Assembly: GCA_905221605.1 (NCBI GenBank)
Contig: CAJNDS010002106.1
Location: forward strand, 202,501 to 262,500
Reading direction: 5' to 3'
Length of the DNA stretch: 60,000 nucleotides
Origin: Symbiodinium natans
Taxonomy: Eukaryota; Sar; Dinophyceae; Suessiales; Symbiodiniaceae
Every line of letters starts with the position of its first letter. The stretch's first letter is position 1. Positions 1 through 10,206 of this stretch are shown here, one piece after another. The position numbers and the translations under genes are program-made. Under the pieces are notes generated by a model. The model had not been told where the DNA came from. It ran no database searches and saw nothing but the letters and a program-made list of their open reading frames with translations.

Positions 1-52
1 ACCCAAAACCCAAAACCCAAAACCCAAAACCCAAAACCCAAAACCCTAAACC
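1..52 (-). repeat. Degenerate telomeric-type array
   Basis: CCCAAAA units pass into CCCTAAA units and end at unrelated sequence. It touches the window edge, but similar arrays fill the window, so it is not evidence for a chromosome end. Confidence 0.8.
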
Positions 53-1658
53 CTTCACCACTGGTGCCGAGTCGAGTTGAGGGTCTTGGGCGCTGAGTCT
101 TAGGGGTTTAGGCTGTGGTGGGCTTAGGCTAGCATTGGCCCTTAAACTGCTATTTGCTTAACAACCCCCCCAAAAAACATAAAATATTATTCCCTATCTT
201 GCCCTTATAAGGAAAATATTTTTTTGGGGGGGGGTTCTTAAGCAAATAGTAATAAAAGGGCCCTCCTATATACATACCCCTTATCCACCCTGTACAACCC
301 AAGGGCCCATAGTTTGGAAGCCTTTAGAGGAAGTAAGAGACCATATTAAAAGCCCATACGACTACCCTTAGGCTATACGACATTATGCTTGTCCAATTGA
401 TGAGTCTCTTCTTTTGTGCCGCTAAAAACCCCGAATACGAGCATCCGTATTATAGGGTTTAGGGTCTAGGGTCCATGTTATCGGAACCCCCGAAGAAGGG
501 TACAGCTATGAGGGAAACAGGTCATTTTGTGGACTGCATGTCGTCCACCCCTTTGTGGGGAACAACTAAACGCTAAACCCTACTAAACCCTAAACCCTTA
601 CCCTAACCCTGAAACTGAACCCGAACACACCCTAACCTTTGGAAGCCTACATCAATATACTACTCCAATCCCTGTTGAGGTACATGAGACGCCGGGCAAT
701 GCCCCTAGACAGTTTCGGGGCTCTAGCCCTAAACCCTAAACCCTAAACCCTAAACCCTAAACCCTAAACCCTATAACCCTGTACCCTAAACCCTGAACCC
801 TAAACGCCCATATAGCGCTTTGGGTACACATGGAGCACACCCACACCCCCAAAAGATGCCACGCCTCCGCAGATGCCCGCAGCACCTCCACTGAGGGGCT
901 GGGTGGAGTTGGGGGGGGGGGGGAGCGCCCTCGAAACCCAAAACCAGTTTTTAAGTAGGGTTTAGGGGGTTGCTGGGTTTAGGATTTGCTGAACCCTAAG
1001 CCCTAAACCCTGAACCCTAGGTGCGAGAGCCGTTTTCCTCCTGACCGGTCTCTGGTTGCCTCAACACGCTTGTGTGGCCACAACAACAAACTCAGCCCCT
1101 AGCCTGCTCGACATGCAGCCCTTCCCCCTAAACCCCCAATGAACCCTATACTTCGGCGGGCCTATGGTCACTCCTCCAAACCCCCTATAAGATTCCCACA
1201 ACCTCAACCCCAAGCCCAAAAAGCTCTAAAGCCCAACAAGCCCTGAACCCTCAACCCTAAACCCTCTCTTTCCCTCACGTGCTCAGAAAGCCCCAAACCC
1301 TTTTTGCAACTGGACTGCGGTACAACTGCCAGGAAAAGATACTACCCCCTAAACCCTAAAACCTAAACCCGAAAACCCTAAACCCTAAACCCCTTAAACC
1401 CTAAACCCTAAACCCTAAACCCGAAACCCTAAACCCCACACCCAGCCTCGGCTAAAGCCCTGTACGTTGCCGAGCCCATCTCCAAAATGAGCATCACCAA
1501 TTTTAGGGGATAGGATTAGGGTTTAGGGTTTAGGGTTTAGGGTTTAGGGTTTAGGGTTTATATAGACCCTCGGAATAAGGTCTCTGCTTAAGAGAGCCAG
1601 AAGAGGGTTCAGAAGGGGTTCCCTTTTAAGGGTCCCCCTTATCCCACCTAGGAAATTT
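53..1658. other. Non-co­ding-looking stretch with telomeric arrays
   Basis: It holds CCCTAAA arrays at about 727-806 and 1346-1438, a TTTAGGG array at 1514-1560, and one MITE-like element. A short plus-strand open segment at about 1022-1135 could be an exon (hydrophobic fragment FLLTGLWLPQHACVA), but nothing links it to neighbours. No gene is called. Confidence 0.5.
145..252. mobile_element. MITE-like element, family F
   Basis: The ends form an inverted repeat: TATTTGCTTAACAACCCCCC on the left and GGGGGGTTCTTAAGCAAATA on the right. The centre is AT-rich. A relative lies at 39123-39255, and single ends appear near 10385 and 30036. Confidence 0.6.
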
Positions 1659-1699
1659 ATGTTCTTCCCACACTCCCCGAATCAGTGTCGGAAAGCCTA

Positions 1700-2030
1700 C
1701 AACATTGGCATCAATCCACTGAGACTCACACAGAAGATCCACAACCAGAAACTCCCAAAACCCGATCCGCAGACATCGCAGCATATGCGCAAATTCCATG
1801 GCACTGCCATCTCATGTCCGCACAATAAGATGCGGTGTGATCGATGCCCCTTTGCACAAGGTATACTGCAAGGATCCACTTGGCTTGTGCCCGAAGCGGG
1901 TGCGACCATTTCGCCCACACCGCGCATCTGGCATGCTGTATCGGCAAAGGAAGATATCGTAGCAATTTCTCACCAGCACTCGCCCAAACCTCCCTATCAG
2001 CAGCAAACCGCACGCAGAGCCCCAGAACCC
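1700..2030 (-). CDS. Candidate exon(s), uncharacterised
   Basis: Between two telomeric arrays lie about 330 bp of complex sequence, open in several frames on both strands. One minus frame has a cysteine-rich patch (LLCGHEMAVPWNLRICCDVC) that resembles, without proof, a small zinc-binding finger with CxxC spacing. The plus strand encodes an alternative 124-residue frame with no recognised motif. Strand and frame are undecided. It is listed because it is the only non-repetitive, stop-poor stretch in the first 4 kb. Confidence 0.2.
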
Positions 2031-2214
2031 TAGACCCTAAACCCTAAACCTTATAAACCCTGCAACCCTAAACCCTAAAACCCTAAACAATAAACCCTAA
2101 ATCCTCAACCCTAGGGCCCTAATGCCCTTGAGCCCTCGGACCCTCTACAGCTCTCCCTGCCTGCTCAGCATTGGCACCTTCCGGGGACCGCTCCTCCACA
2201 TCCCCGCAAGCAGC

Positions 2215-2318
2215 GGGTTTAGGGTTTAGGGTTTAGGGTTTAGGGTTTAGGGTTTAGGGTTTAGGGTTTAGGGTTTAGGGTTTAGGGTTTAGGGTTTAGG
2301 GTTTAGGGTTTAGGGTTT
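2215..2318 (+). repeat. Interstitial TTTAGGG array
   Basis: About 14 near-perfect TTTAGGG units, ending in a TTTGGGG variant. Confidence 0.95.
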
Positions 2319-3285
2319 GGGGCTCTAACGTCTCTTGGTAGCCCAGTAGCCATATGGGTTTTACGATCTTGGGGGTACCATATTGAAATAAAGGAATCCT
2401 ACTGTTTGGGGGTCTATATTAGGGGTCCCCTATTCTCGTAAACCCCCATATTGTAGTAAGGGGTTACTCTGAAGAAGGGAACCTTGAACTACAAAGAAGG
2501 GAAAGGGTACCACCGACCGACCAGGGTCTGGCAAACCGTGAACCCTTAACAAGACATCTTAGCCCCTCTAAACTCTAGACTTAAACCTAAAACCCTCTAG
2601 ACCCTCCTGTGAGCCCTCAAAAAACCCTCAGCGCTCGAATTTTGTAAAGTTGGGTCTTCATGGCAGGTAGGGCAACACACATGCAGCTAAAGGTCTGTCA
2701 AAGAGACCCCGAAGCACATAGCCCTGACACTACATCTATGTCTACCTCAAGGCTCTCTAGTGTAGTTCCTTTTTGGGATAGTTCTAGGGGATTCTAGTAC
2801 ACTACCCCAGAAAGGTACTACATAGGAGCCTTTGGGTATGTCTATGACACTGCAGGCTGGACGTGGCTCAGGGACTCAACGAGCCCTGCAAACTTTATGG
2901 CCCACAACGCAACGAGGAGGGATCATCGAAACCCTTCTTCCCCCTAAAGGTCCATGTACCTAATTAAGGGAGTACTCGCTCCTATACAGGGACTGTGGGG
3001 TCCAAGTATTCCCTATTTAGGCACATGAACCCGTAGGGTTCCTAAAACCCTGCACCCGGCGTACCATGAGATCATGGCTGCCGGGTAGAAGCTGGTGTAG
3101 AATTATATACGGAGAGTTGGGGTTCAGGGCTTGTGGGGTGTCGGGTTTTATGGTTCAGGGATGCTTCCGTCTTGGAGGTAAATGTCAAACTACTGATGAA
3201 GGAGACATGCTGTGCGTGACTTACAGTAGTCTTGGGGCTTGGCCCAAATCATCGAATTTCCCGGAATCTGTGCTTTTCAAATTTT
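2319..3285. other. Repeat-bearing stretch without a supported gene
   Basis: It contains a family L palindromic element at about 2335-2500 (ends related to GTAGCCCAGTAGCCATAT, with internal copies of a GGGGTCCCCTATT motif) and a family E element at 2762-2840. The rest shows no exon that could be supported. Confidence 0.45.
2762..2840. mobile_element. MITE-like element, family E
   Basis: A short palindromic element. One end reads TAGTTCCTTTTTGGGATAGT and the other carries CTACATAGGAGCCTTTGGGT. Relatives lie at 6350-6423, 17337-17390, 28203-28268, 29573-29625, 36214-36299 and 55397-55452. Confidence 0.6.
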
Positions 3286-3394
3286 CCCTAAGGGTCCATG
3301 TACCCATATGGTACATATTAGGGCCCTAAAGCTACGGTATAGGAACCCCTTTAAGGCCCAAGTATATACTAAAGGGGTACATGGACCCTTTGGG
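3286..3394. mobile_element. MITE-like element, family A
   Basis: A palindromic element of about 108 bp with ends AGGGTCCATGTACC and GGTACATGGACCCT. Its core, GGGCCCTAAAGCTACGGTAT and its complement, is shared with copies at 7416, 8123, 14857 and 17596. A short TTTCAA repeat flanks both ends. Confidence 0.75.
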
Positions 3395-3506
3395 TTTCAA
3401 CTCTGTTCCCCCAGCCCCCCCCCCCCCCCATGTACGTACGTACAAATGACTCACTCCATGGCGGTGCTTCATCCTAAGGTTCAGGGTTGAGGGTTCAGGT
3501 CCTACC

Positions 3507-3686
3507 TAAACCCTGAACCCTGAACCCTGAACCCTGAACCCTGAACCCTGAACCCTGAACCCTGAACCCTAAACCCTAAACCCTAAACCCTAAACCCTAA
3601 ACCCTAAACCCTAAACCCTAAACCCTAAACCCTAAACCCTAAACCCTAAACCCTAAACCCTAAACCCTAAACCCTAACCCTAAACC
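3507..3686 (-). repeat. Two-zone telomeric array
   Basis: About eight CCCTGAA variant units are followed by about seventeen CCCTAAA units. The sharp switch between homogeneous variant blocks suggests local amplification of each unit type. Confidence 0.95.
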
Positions 3687-4227
3687 CAGGGTCTTTTTGC
3701 CACTTGCCTAGCAGCCTCACCACACTGCGGGGGTGCAACTAAGCTCGAGAAGTCGCAAGTTCATACGAGTAGAGTTTCGGGTTTAGGGCAAAGGGTTTAG
3801 GGATTATAGGGTTTCGGGTTTAGGGTTTACGAAACCATACCCTGTCCAAAATAACCCCTGGCCACAAGCACCTGCGACTCTGAAGCACTGGTGCCGCCGC
3901 CCTGGCCAGGTGGGACAGGAGTTTGCGCGCTCGCTGCTGACATACTATAGGGCTAGGGTTCAAGTAAGCTGCGGGCTGTTGTGAAGCATCATCGCTGGTG
4001 TAACTTGATGCCTTTGCGACAAACACGATACAAAGTCTGGAGCCGCATGCAATAGTGCTCCTCTTCTCGGAGATTTCGGCTCGAGGATTTGGGGTATATA
4101 GGTTTTCCTTTTGTCATCCCCCTAGCAGACCTCTCGGACGCACTGCAGGGATTAGGGCTCAGGCTTCAGGGCTTGAGGAACTGTAGGCCCTCAAGCCTTA
4201 TCCCTGAACCCCTCCACGACTTAACAA

Positions 4228-4351
4228 CCCATAGACCCCAGCCCAATGCATTCATATAGGGATCCTTAATCGGATTAAAGGTGACCCTAAACCCTATAAA
4301 CCCTAAATATGTTCCTTGATTGAAGGGTATTGGGCTCTTTGGGAGGCGCGC
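4228..4351. mobile_element. MITE-like element, family B, with telomeric insert
   Basis: The right end ATTGGGCTCTTTGGG is the family B inverted repeat; the left end is degenerate. Three CCCTAAA-like units at 4283-4312 sit in the centre, where the copy at 20277-20375 has none. Confidence 0.55.
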
Positions 4352-4701
4352 GAAAACGAGCCAGGTGGGGACCGAGATTTCGCCGGGCAGCTCTCCGTAG
4401 CCAGATCTCTGACCTTGGATGAGCCAAGCAACTATAAGATCCCGCAACTGGGTTACGAGTATCTCATGCGTTCTCATGAAACCTTATAGTATACATATAT
4501 ACATATGTTAATCTGTATATATATATATATATGTGTGTGTAGCCAGAAACGTATAGACCCCTCCAACGAGTGGACCGCAATTCAGGTTCCAGGTTGGGGA
4601 AAGGGTCGGCTGCAGGGCTTCGGCGCTCTTACGTTGCAACTCTCCAGACGGGAATGCCAACGGAAGGCACTTAGGGGCTGAATACCCTAGCCCAAAGAAG
4701 G

Positions 4702-5035
4702 TTAACCTTTATTTGTCATAGGATTGTATACACGAGCCTTCAAAACCTCCAAATCCGCAACCTGCTTCTTGGCATCCTCAACGAAACTTCTGAAGGTCTC
4801 TGGGAAGCCATCGGTTGAGGCTTTTTTTTCACAGCATACTTCGAATTGATGTTGTTTTTCAGAGTCATCGTGGCACCGTCCTTCTTCAAGAACTTCTTGA
4901 CCGGCTTGCCACGAACACAGCCACGAAGCTTTGGAAGAACAAGCAAATCCTCTTCAGCACATAGGCTTTGGATTGTCTCGTAACGTGGCACTTCGGACTG
5001 AACGCCTTTGACCCTGACAATGGCATTGTCAGGGT
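4702..5035 (-). CDS. Uncharacterised terminal exon with a homopolymer frameshift
   Basis: The minus strand encodes about 65 residues with ordinary protein composition (for example PRYETIQSLCAEEDLLVLPK), then meets a run of eight A (T on the plus strand, about 4822-4829). Beyond the run the protein-like reading moves to another frame, with FRSFVEDAKKQVADLEVLKA, and stops at 4702-4704. One more A would make both halves continuous. This could be a sequencing error, a strain indel or a decaying gene. The upstream edge is a 25-bp palindrome. The product is lysine-rich with a probable C-terminal helix; no family is recognised. Confidence 0.5.
5011..5035. repeat. 25-bp perfect palindrome
   Basis: Arms ACCCTGACAATG and CATTGTCAGGGT surround a single G, exactly at the 5' edge of the exon above. 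It may mark an intron/exon boundary of the inverted-repeat kind seen elsewhere in the window. Confidence 0.8.
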
Positions 5036-5207
5036 TGATTGTAGTTCCCCCCTCCTCCCCCTCCCCCCCCCCCCCCCCCCCCCACCCTGAACCCTCAACG
5101 ACTCAAGAGATCAGGACACATGCCACCGACCGCGGAACCAACCCTACCCAACCTGGACCCCCGCTCAGGTACATCCTGTACAGCCCGCTAGCCCTATGTG
5201 CCATGGA

Positions 5208-5308
5208 CCTTAGGGTTTAGGGTTTAATTAGGGTTTAGGGTTTAGGGTTTAGGGTTTAGGGTTTAGGGTTTAGGGTTTGGGGTTTGGGGTTTGGGGTTTA
5301 GGGTTTAG
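5208..5308 (+). repeat. Interstitial TTTAGGG array
   Basis: About 13 units with a short TTTGGGG block. A 7-bp GGACCTT lies at both edges, a weak hint of target duplication. Confidence 0.95.
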
Positions 5309-5309
5309 A

Positions 5310-5949
5310 GGACCTTCTGGAGGCCCTATATGGGTCGTTCTCTAAGTCGGTGTCCCTTTGGGGGATCCTGTTAACGCTTTCTTTGGAGGACCCAAAAAAG
5401 GACCCTAACTTAGAGAACTACGCATACCCCTCCCTCCCTGTTGCCAAGAAATGTCCTCTTGAGCGCTGGGCTCTGGCGGCTGACTGGCCGCGGCATGCAA
5501 CATGCGGCCGGGCACCGGGTCTGCGACGAGGTTACAGTGGCGCGCGGGCCGGGTGGGCTTAGAGATGCTTTCTTGTTTTTGTGTATAGTTCTTGCTGTGT
5601 GAGTGTATGGATGTGGGTGGGTGCACGTGTGGGCAGGTGGGCGCTCGTGTGCGCGTGCGTGCATGATGTCTCTCTGCGTGGTTTCTTGTTTCTGTTTTTG
5701 TTGGGGGGAGGGAGGGGGGGGGTAGGGTTCAGGACTCGGACTCCTAGCGTTCGAGCACTTAAGTATGGCTAGGTTGTTGGCGCCGATTGATCTGTCAAGA
5801 TTGTACAAGTGTTCGACTACTCCATTGGCAGGGTTATATTGCAAGTTGATATGCGTTCGAGGGGCTTTGGGGCATCTTGCTAAGGTGGCACACGGCATGG
5901 AACGAACACCAGTGAGTACAGTGGCAGCACTGCTTAAGTAACCCTAAAC
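5310..5949. other. Unassigned stretch
   Basis: A GC-rich segment at 5405-5560 and a T/G-rich simple segment at 5570-5730 are followed by complex sequence at 5760-5941. The last part is open on both strands (plus fragment GHLAKVAHGMERTPVSTVAA before a TAA at 5939-5941). Strand is undecided and no gene is called. Confidence 0.35.
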
Positions 5950-6487
5950 AAAATGCATTAGTTGAAGACGCGCGTGGTGGCCCCGTGTTGGGGGCCAACA
6001 TTGCCTTTGTCAGTTGTTTTCCAAGAGGCCCTCCAAATACGGATGCCACTCAACTTGCCAGCCCCTCAATTTCTTAATTTGGAGGTCTACGCCCCCAGGG
6101 TTTAGGGTTTAGGGTCCCCGACTCTCCCGCTGCCCTGCCCCCACCATGACAAATAACCCTGCATTTTGGCTGGACTCCCCCAAGTATAGCTCGGGCGTTG
6201 TCTTTGTTCAAACCCAGAATGAACGCTGTCGAACGCTTTCGAATGCTTTTGCGACACAATAACCGCGCCGATGCCGGAACCTCCCCAACCTCAGACCCCA
6301 ACTCTGAAAACGAGAACCCGTCTTCTTCGCATTCGGGAGCCAATGTCGTGGCTTTTTTGGTTAGTTTTAGGGGATTTCCAGTATGCTACCCCCAAAAAGG
6401 TGCCACATAGGAGCCTTTGGGTAGACGTCAGAAAAGACCAAGATGGTTCGGTGCAGCAACTTGGAGATTCATCTGCTGAGTGCAGGT
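5950..6487 (+). CDS. Candidate exon chain, unknown product
   Basis: Three plus-strand segments look coding: 5952-6070 (ALVEDARGGPVLGANIAFV), about 6187-6350 (SLFKPRMNAVERFRMLLRHN, then a polar Ser/Asn/Glu-rich tail) and 6422-6487 (VRKDQDGSVQQLGDSSAE). The last ends at a good donor, GAGTGCAG followed by GTAAGGAGG. Between the second and third lies a family E element, which would be intronic. No start, stop or domain is recognised, and exact junctions are not settled. Confidence 0.4.
6350..6423. mobile_element. MITE-like element, family E
   Basis: Carries TAGTTTTAGGGGATTTCC at one end and CCACATAGGAGCCTTTGGGT at the other. It lies between two candidate exons. Confidence 0.6.
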
Positions 6488-6588
6488 AAGGAGGCGCGAC
6501 TACCCTCTTCATCGGGGATACTATAGACTCACCCCTGGAGTCAACTAGGACGTGACCTGTCGCCAAAAAAAATGCCTGGCACCTTACA

Positions 6589-6680
6589 TGGCTTTCCCAT
6601 GCCCTCTCTCCGACTCAACATCCCCCTCGCCTTAGTGGCTTTCCCATGCCCTCTCCTACTCAACATACCCTCGCCTGTAC
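6589..6680 (+). repeat. Two-copy direct repeat, about 47 bp unit
   Basis: TGGCTTTCCCATGCCCTCTC followed by CACTCAACAT-like sequence occurs at 6589 and again at 6636 with a few differences. Confidence 0.85.
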
Positions 6681-6854
6681 GAATCTAAACCCAAACCCTA
6701 AGCCGTAAGCCCTAAGCCCTAAGCCCTAAGCCCTAAACCCGAAACCCGAAACTCGAAACCCTAAACCCTAAACCCTAAACCCTAAACCCTAAACCCTAAA
6801 CCCTCCCTCGTGGCCCGTCCTCCTCTGCCTTGGGCACACCCCGTCGCCGCAGCA

Positions 6855-7066
6855 ATGGCCAAGCAAACTATGCCTGCCTTTGTGTCAGTGGCTTTGGCAG
6901 CTGGACTTCTAGCTCCTGTCCCGCTGTTTAGGGTTTAGGGTTTAGGGTTTAGGGTTCTGCCTCCTCTTCACCAGTGCTCGTGGCAAAGAGAGACCCAGGG
7001 TTGCGAGCCGGAAGCCGTTGTAGGATGCTGTCTAGACGGATCTCCGATGCTTATTGGGAGAAGTGA
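6855..7066 (+). CDS. Candidate small two-exon gene, unknown product
   Basis: An ATG at 6855 opens a hydrophobic N-terminus (MAKQTMPAFVSVALAAGLLA) that could be a signal or plastid-targeting peptide. A telomeric array at 6926-6957 follows, then an open segment (VLVAKRDPGLRAGSRCRML) ending at a TGA at 7064-7066. If the array is intronic the product is about 60 residues. Junctions are not proven and the gene may be part of a longer unit. Confidence 0.35.
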
Positions 7067-7237
7067 AGGATTGGGTTTTGGGTTTCGGGTTTAGGGTTTC
7101 GGGTTTAGGGGTTTAGTTTCGGCAGGGTGCTGCATGGTTCATGAAGACCGGCCGCTCTTGGAGCAAAAGGCAGCGTGGAGGACTGAAATCCTGAGTCTAG
7201 CTGAGGGTTTAGGATTTAGGGTTAAGGGTTTAGGGTT

Positions 7238-7333
7238 TGGGATGTTCACCCCTATATACTAACAGGCCTGAAGATAGATTATAGTGCCCCCCCTACCATA
7301 ATCCCTACTAAGGCCTGTTATATAAGGGGGACA
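7238..7333. mobile_element. MITE-like element, family M
   Basis: Ends form an inverted repeat around TATACTAACAGGCCT and AGGCCTGTTATATA. A second copy lies at 59880-59975 and a fragment near 11790. Confidence 0.6.
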
Positions 7334-7415
7334 TCGCAAGTTTCAGGGTCCAGGTGCTCTGTTTCATCAAGGTCAGTGAGGGTGGGCGGACTCTTATCGC
7401 AATATCCCAGCTATC

Positions 7416-7500
7416 CCAAAGGGTCCATGTACCCATCTAGTACTTGGGCCCTAAAGGGGTTCCTATACAGTAGCTCTAAGGCCCAAATACTATATGGTGA
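7416..7500. mobile_element. Truncated family A element
   Basis: Shares the left end and core of family A but lacks the right GGTACATGGACCC terminus. Confidence 0.65.
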
Positions 7501-8102
7501 TGTGCCCTAGGCAACTCGTGGCACAAGCAGCCTTAGCAGACCTCGCTTCCAGGCTCTAGGGGTTTAGGGTTTGGGTCCCTACTAAGAACTCGAAAAATTA
7601 AGGTGACCAGGGATATTTGCGGTTCACCTGAAATTGGGAATCGCAAGCCCTGAAACTCAACTCATGGTAGGAGATGGAACAAACTTCAACCCCCCCCCCC
7701 CCCCCCCCCAAACCCTAAACCCTGAACCCTCCGCCCCGCCAAAAAAAAACAACATTTCCTTGAAGCGCAAGCCCTAGAATCAAAAGCCCAGAAGCCCTGA
7801 ACCATCCTCAGCCACTCTCAAGCCCAAACGCCTGCATGCGATGCTCCTTGCTCACTTCAATACCCTGAAGCCCCAAACCCTAACGCTAAACCCTACACCC
7901 TACACCCCTAAAACCCTAAACCCCTAAAACCCTAAACTCCTAAACCCCCCTAAACCCCCAAACCCCTGAACGCTCACCTGTTCAACCCTAAGAGCCCTAA
8001 AGCTCGAAGGTCTCTTTAAAGCAGCCTCCGGGATTCTCTGAATTCTGAGTGCTGTACACCGGTCTGAGCTCATGGGCCCCAGAGGGCCTAAACACGGACT
8101 TC
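7501..8102. other. No supported gene
   Basis: C-rich and A-rich runs (7690-7750) and degenerate CCCTAAA units (7880-7980) alternate with short complex segments. Nothing coding could be defended. Confidence 0.5.
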
Positions 8103-8249
8103 AAAAATATGATGACTTCAAACCCAAAGGGTCCATGTACCCATACAGTATATACTTGGGCCTTAAAGGGGTTCCTATACCGTAGCTTTAGGGCCCGAAT
8201 ATGTACTATCTGTACATGGACCCTTAGGGAAAAATAAGATGACTTCAAA
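8103..8249. mobile_element. Family A element with 20-bp flanking direct repeats
   Basis: The 107-bp palindromic element occupies 8123-8229. It is flanked by AAAAATATGATGACTTCAAA (8103-8122) and AAAAATAAGATGACTTCAAA (8230-8249), identical at 19 of 20 positions. This is the best target-duplication evidence for any element in the window. Confidence 0.85.
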
Positions 8250-9249
8250 TTCGCGCCCCCCTCTCCTGAGTTGTCCAGTAACCTGACGGACCAAAGGCTA
8301 ACCGTTGGGATAATAAGGGGATTCTATTACCACTATAAAAGGTTACAGGTTGCCCACTCTACTACTAGGCCTCCCTCTGAAACCCCCACCCCATGAACTG
8401 TAGTGACTTTGTAGGTTTCGGGTTTAAGGTTTTAGGGTACAAACGGACCTCCCCTTGCCTCGAATACTAGGGACCTTATGTCTACTTGCCATAAGACACC
8501 ATAAGACACTGTTCGTTTACACCCTAAACCCTAAACCCTAAACCCTAAACCCTAAACCGGTAGGGTGGAGGTGTGTTCTCGGATGCGGGGGCATTCTTCC
8601 TCAAGGTTGCAACCCCGGCTGGCGCAGCTTGTGCTTGCCGCCGTCTGTGCCAGGGCGACGAGCTTGGATGCTGTTAAACCCTAAACCCTAAACCCTAAAC
8701 CCGAAACCCTAAACCCTAAACCCTCTAGGTGCCCTGGAAAAATGACCATACGCAACAGGGCAGGGCAAAGTCGGAGCCATAGTCCGGGACCTGCCATCGT
8801 CTTGGGGACGACATGCCTCCAAGGGTAGGTGCATGTAACATATACGTGAAAGGAATTATAATAGCCTGGGGCTCCCGAAACCCTAAACCCTAAACCCTAA
8901 ACCCCAATGATAGGGCTCATTTGTTCGTCAAGGAACCCGTCACACTGCAACATGCTGAAGTCGACTCTCATCCTTCTCTTACGGGCTCCAAGCTGGGAAT
9001 TAAGGCGTAGGGTTCCGCGGTTTAGGGTGTAAGGTGTGGGGTTTAGGGTTTAGGGTTTAGGGGGTTTATGTGGGAGCTTTAGCGCATTTGTGGTTTAGAT
9101 TGTTAAGGTTTAGGTTCTGTCTGTTGGGGGGTAGAAGGCACCCAACTCCCTAGCAGGAGCCTATATTCATATTACAAGCTGAAGGCCTCACCCGCCAGAC
9201 AAGAAGACTGACTAGCGGACCTGTGCACACAAACTTTGGCCTGGACGAC
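8250..9249. other. Telomeric arrays with short unassigned segments
   Basis: Arrays lie at 8521-8557, 8676-8725, 8880-8904 and 9035-9065. Between them are short open plus-strand pieces, such as 8730-8820 ending at a GTAGGTGC donor-like site, and 8920-9000. Too little for a gene call. Confidence 0.4.
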
Positions 9250-9500
9250 TGCAGTCAGTGCATACTTATACATATATTATAAGTATTACATTATGTATAT
9301 ATATATATATACAAATACACACATACACACGTACGCACATGCACACATAAACACATACACATGTACATGTGAACAGTATGTATGCATATGTATATGTGTA
9401 TATATATATATATGTACACAACTTTGGGCTTGTGTATATACATATATAAAGCACACACACACATTTTTGGCATGTGTGTGTATATACGTATATACATGGG
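9250..9500. repeat. CA/TA dinucleotide-rich tract
   Basis: About 250 bp of interrupted TA and CA/TG dinucleotide repeats. Open frames here are low-complexity artefacts. Confidence 0.9.
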
Positions 9501-9515
9501 CCTGGGTGAGTCCTT

Positions 9516-9845
9516 CGCTGTTGCTTCGGCGCAACATGCATGCTCATTAAATTTGGAGGCCGTCGTTCGACGGCCGGAAGTGCGTGGCCAAACCATGCTG
9601 AACACTCGCGGGTTTAGGGTTTAGGGTTTAGGGTTTAGGGTTTAGGGTTTAGGGTTTAGGGTTTAGGGTTTAGGGTTTAGGGTTTAGGGTTTAGGGTTGA
9701 GTCCACCAAAGCGACTGCTTGAAGTTCAAACTCTGAGCTGAGTTCGCAGATCTTTTCAACCCCCACTACCGCAAGGCTGCCGCGCACCTCATCCTCACTT
9801 CCCTTTGGGAAGAGGAAGCAAAGTCAATCGCAGTCGAGCCTGGCG
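9516..9845 (+). CDS. Candidate two-exon fragment, unknown product
   Basis: Plus exon one (about 9516-9608) contains SLNLEAVVRRPEVRGQTML. After a telomeric array, exon two (9743-9845) contains FADLFNPHYRKAAAHLILTS followed by WEEEAKSIAVEPG, preceded by a CTGAG acceptor-like site. Both read like conserved globular protein. A further short piece near 10340-10380 (EAAVFVHNGRYLLL) may follow. No family is recognised. Confidence 0.4.
9610..9698 (+). repeat. TTTAGGG array, probably intronic
   Basis: About twelve perfect units between two coding-looking segments on the same strand. Confidence 0.9.
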
Positions 9846-9961
9846 GGTTAGGGTTTTGGGTTTAGGGTTTAGGGTTTAGGGTTTAAGGTTTAGGGTTTAG
9901 GGTTCAGGGTCAAAAGCCGGATCTCTCTATTACAAACGCCTTAAATCCTTTTAACACACTG

Positions 9962-10099
9962 CCTCCCCCGCCGCCCCCCCCCCGCCCCCCGCCCCGCCCC
10001 CCCCCCCCGCCCCCCGGCCCCTCCCCCCCCCGCCCCCCCCCCCCCCCGCCCCCCCCCCCCCCCCCGCCCCGCCCCCCCCCCCCCCCCCCCCCCCCCCCG

Positions 10100-10134
<35 letters not shown>

Positions 10135-10206
10135 CCCCCCCCCCCCCACCCCCGCCCCCCCCCCCGCCCCCCCCCCCGCCCCCCCCCCCCCCCCCCCCCC
10201 CCCCCC
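9962..10206 (-). repeat. 245-bp C-rich (G-rich on minus) tract
   Basis: Almost pure C with scattered G and one A; the minus strand could form stacked G-quadruplexes. Apparent glycine-rich frames are artefacts. Confidence 0.95.

Noticed and set aside
1-52. Chromosome end.
   Set aside because: The array is short, degenerate and indistinguishable from the many internal arrays.
9236-9624. Tyr/Ile/His-rich frames on both strands.
   Set aside because: Encoded by CA/TA dinucleotide repeats.
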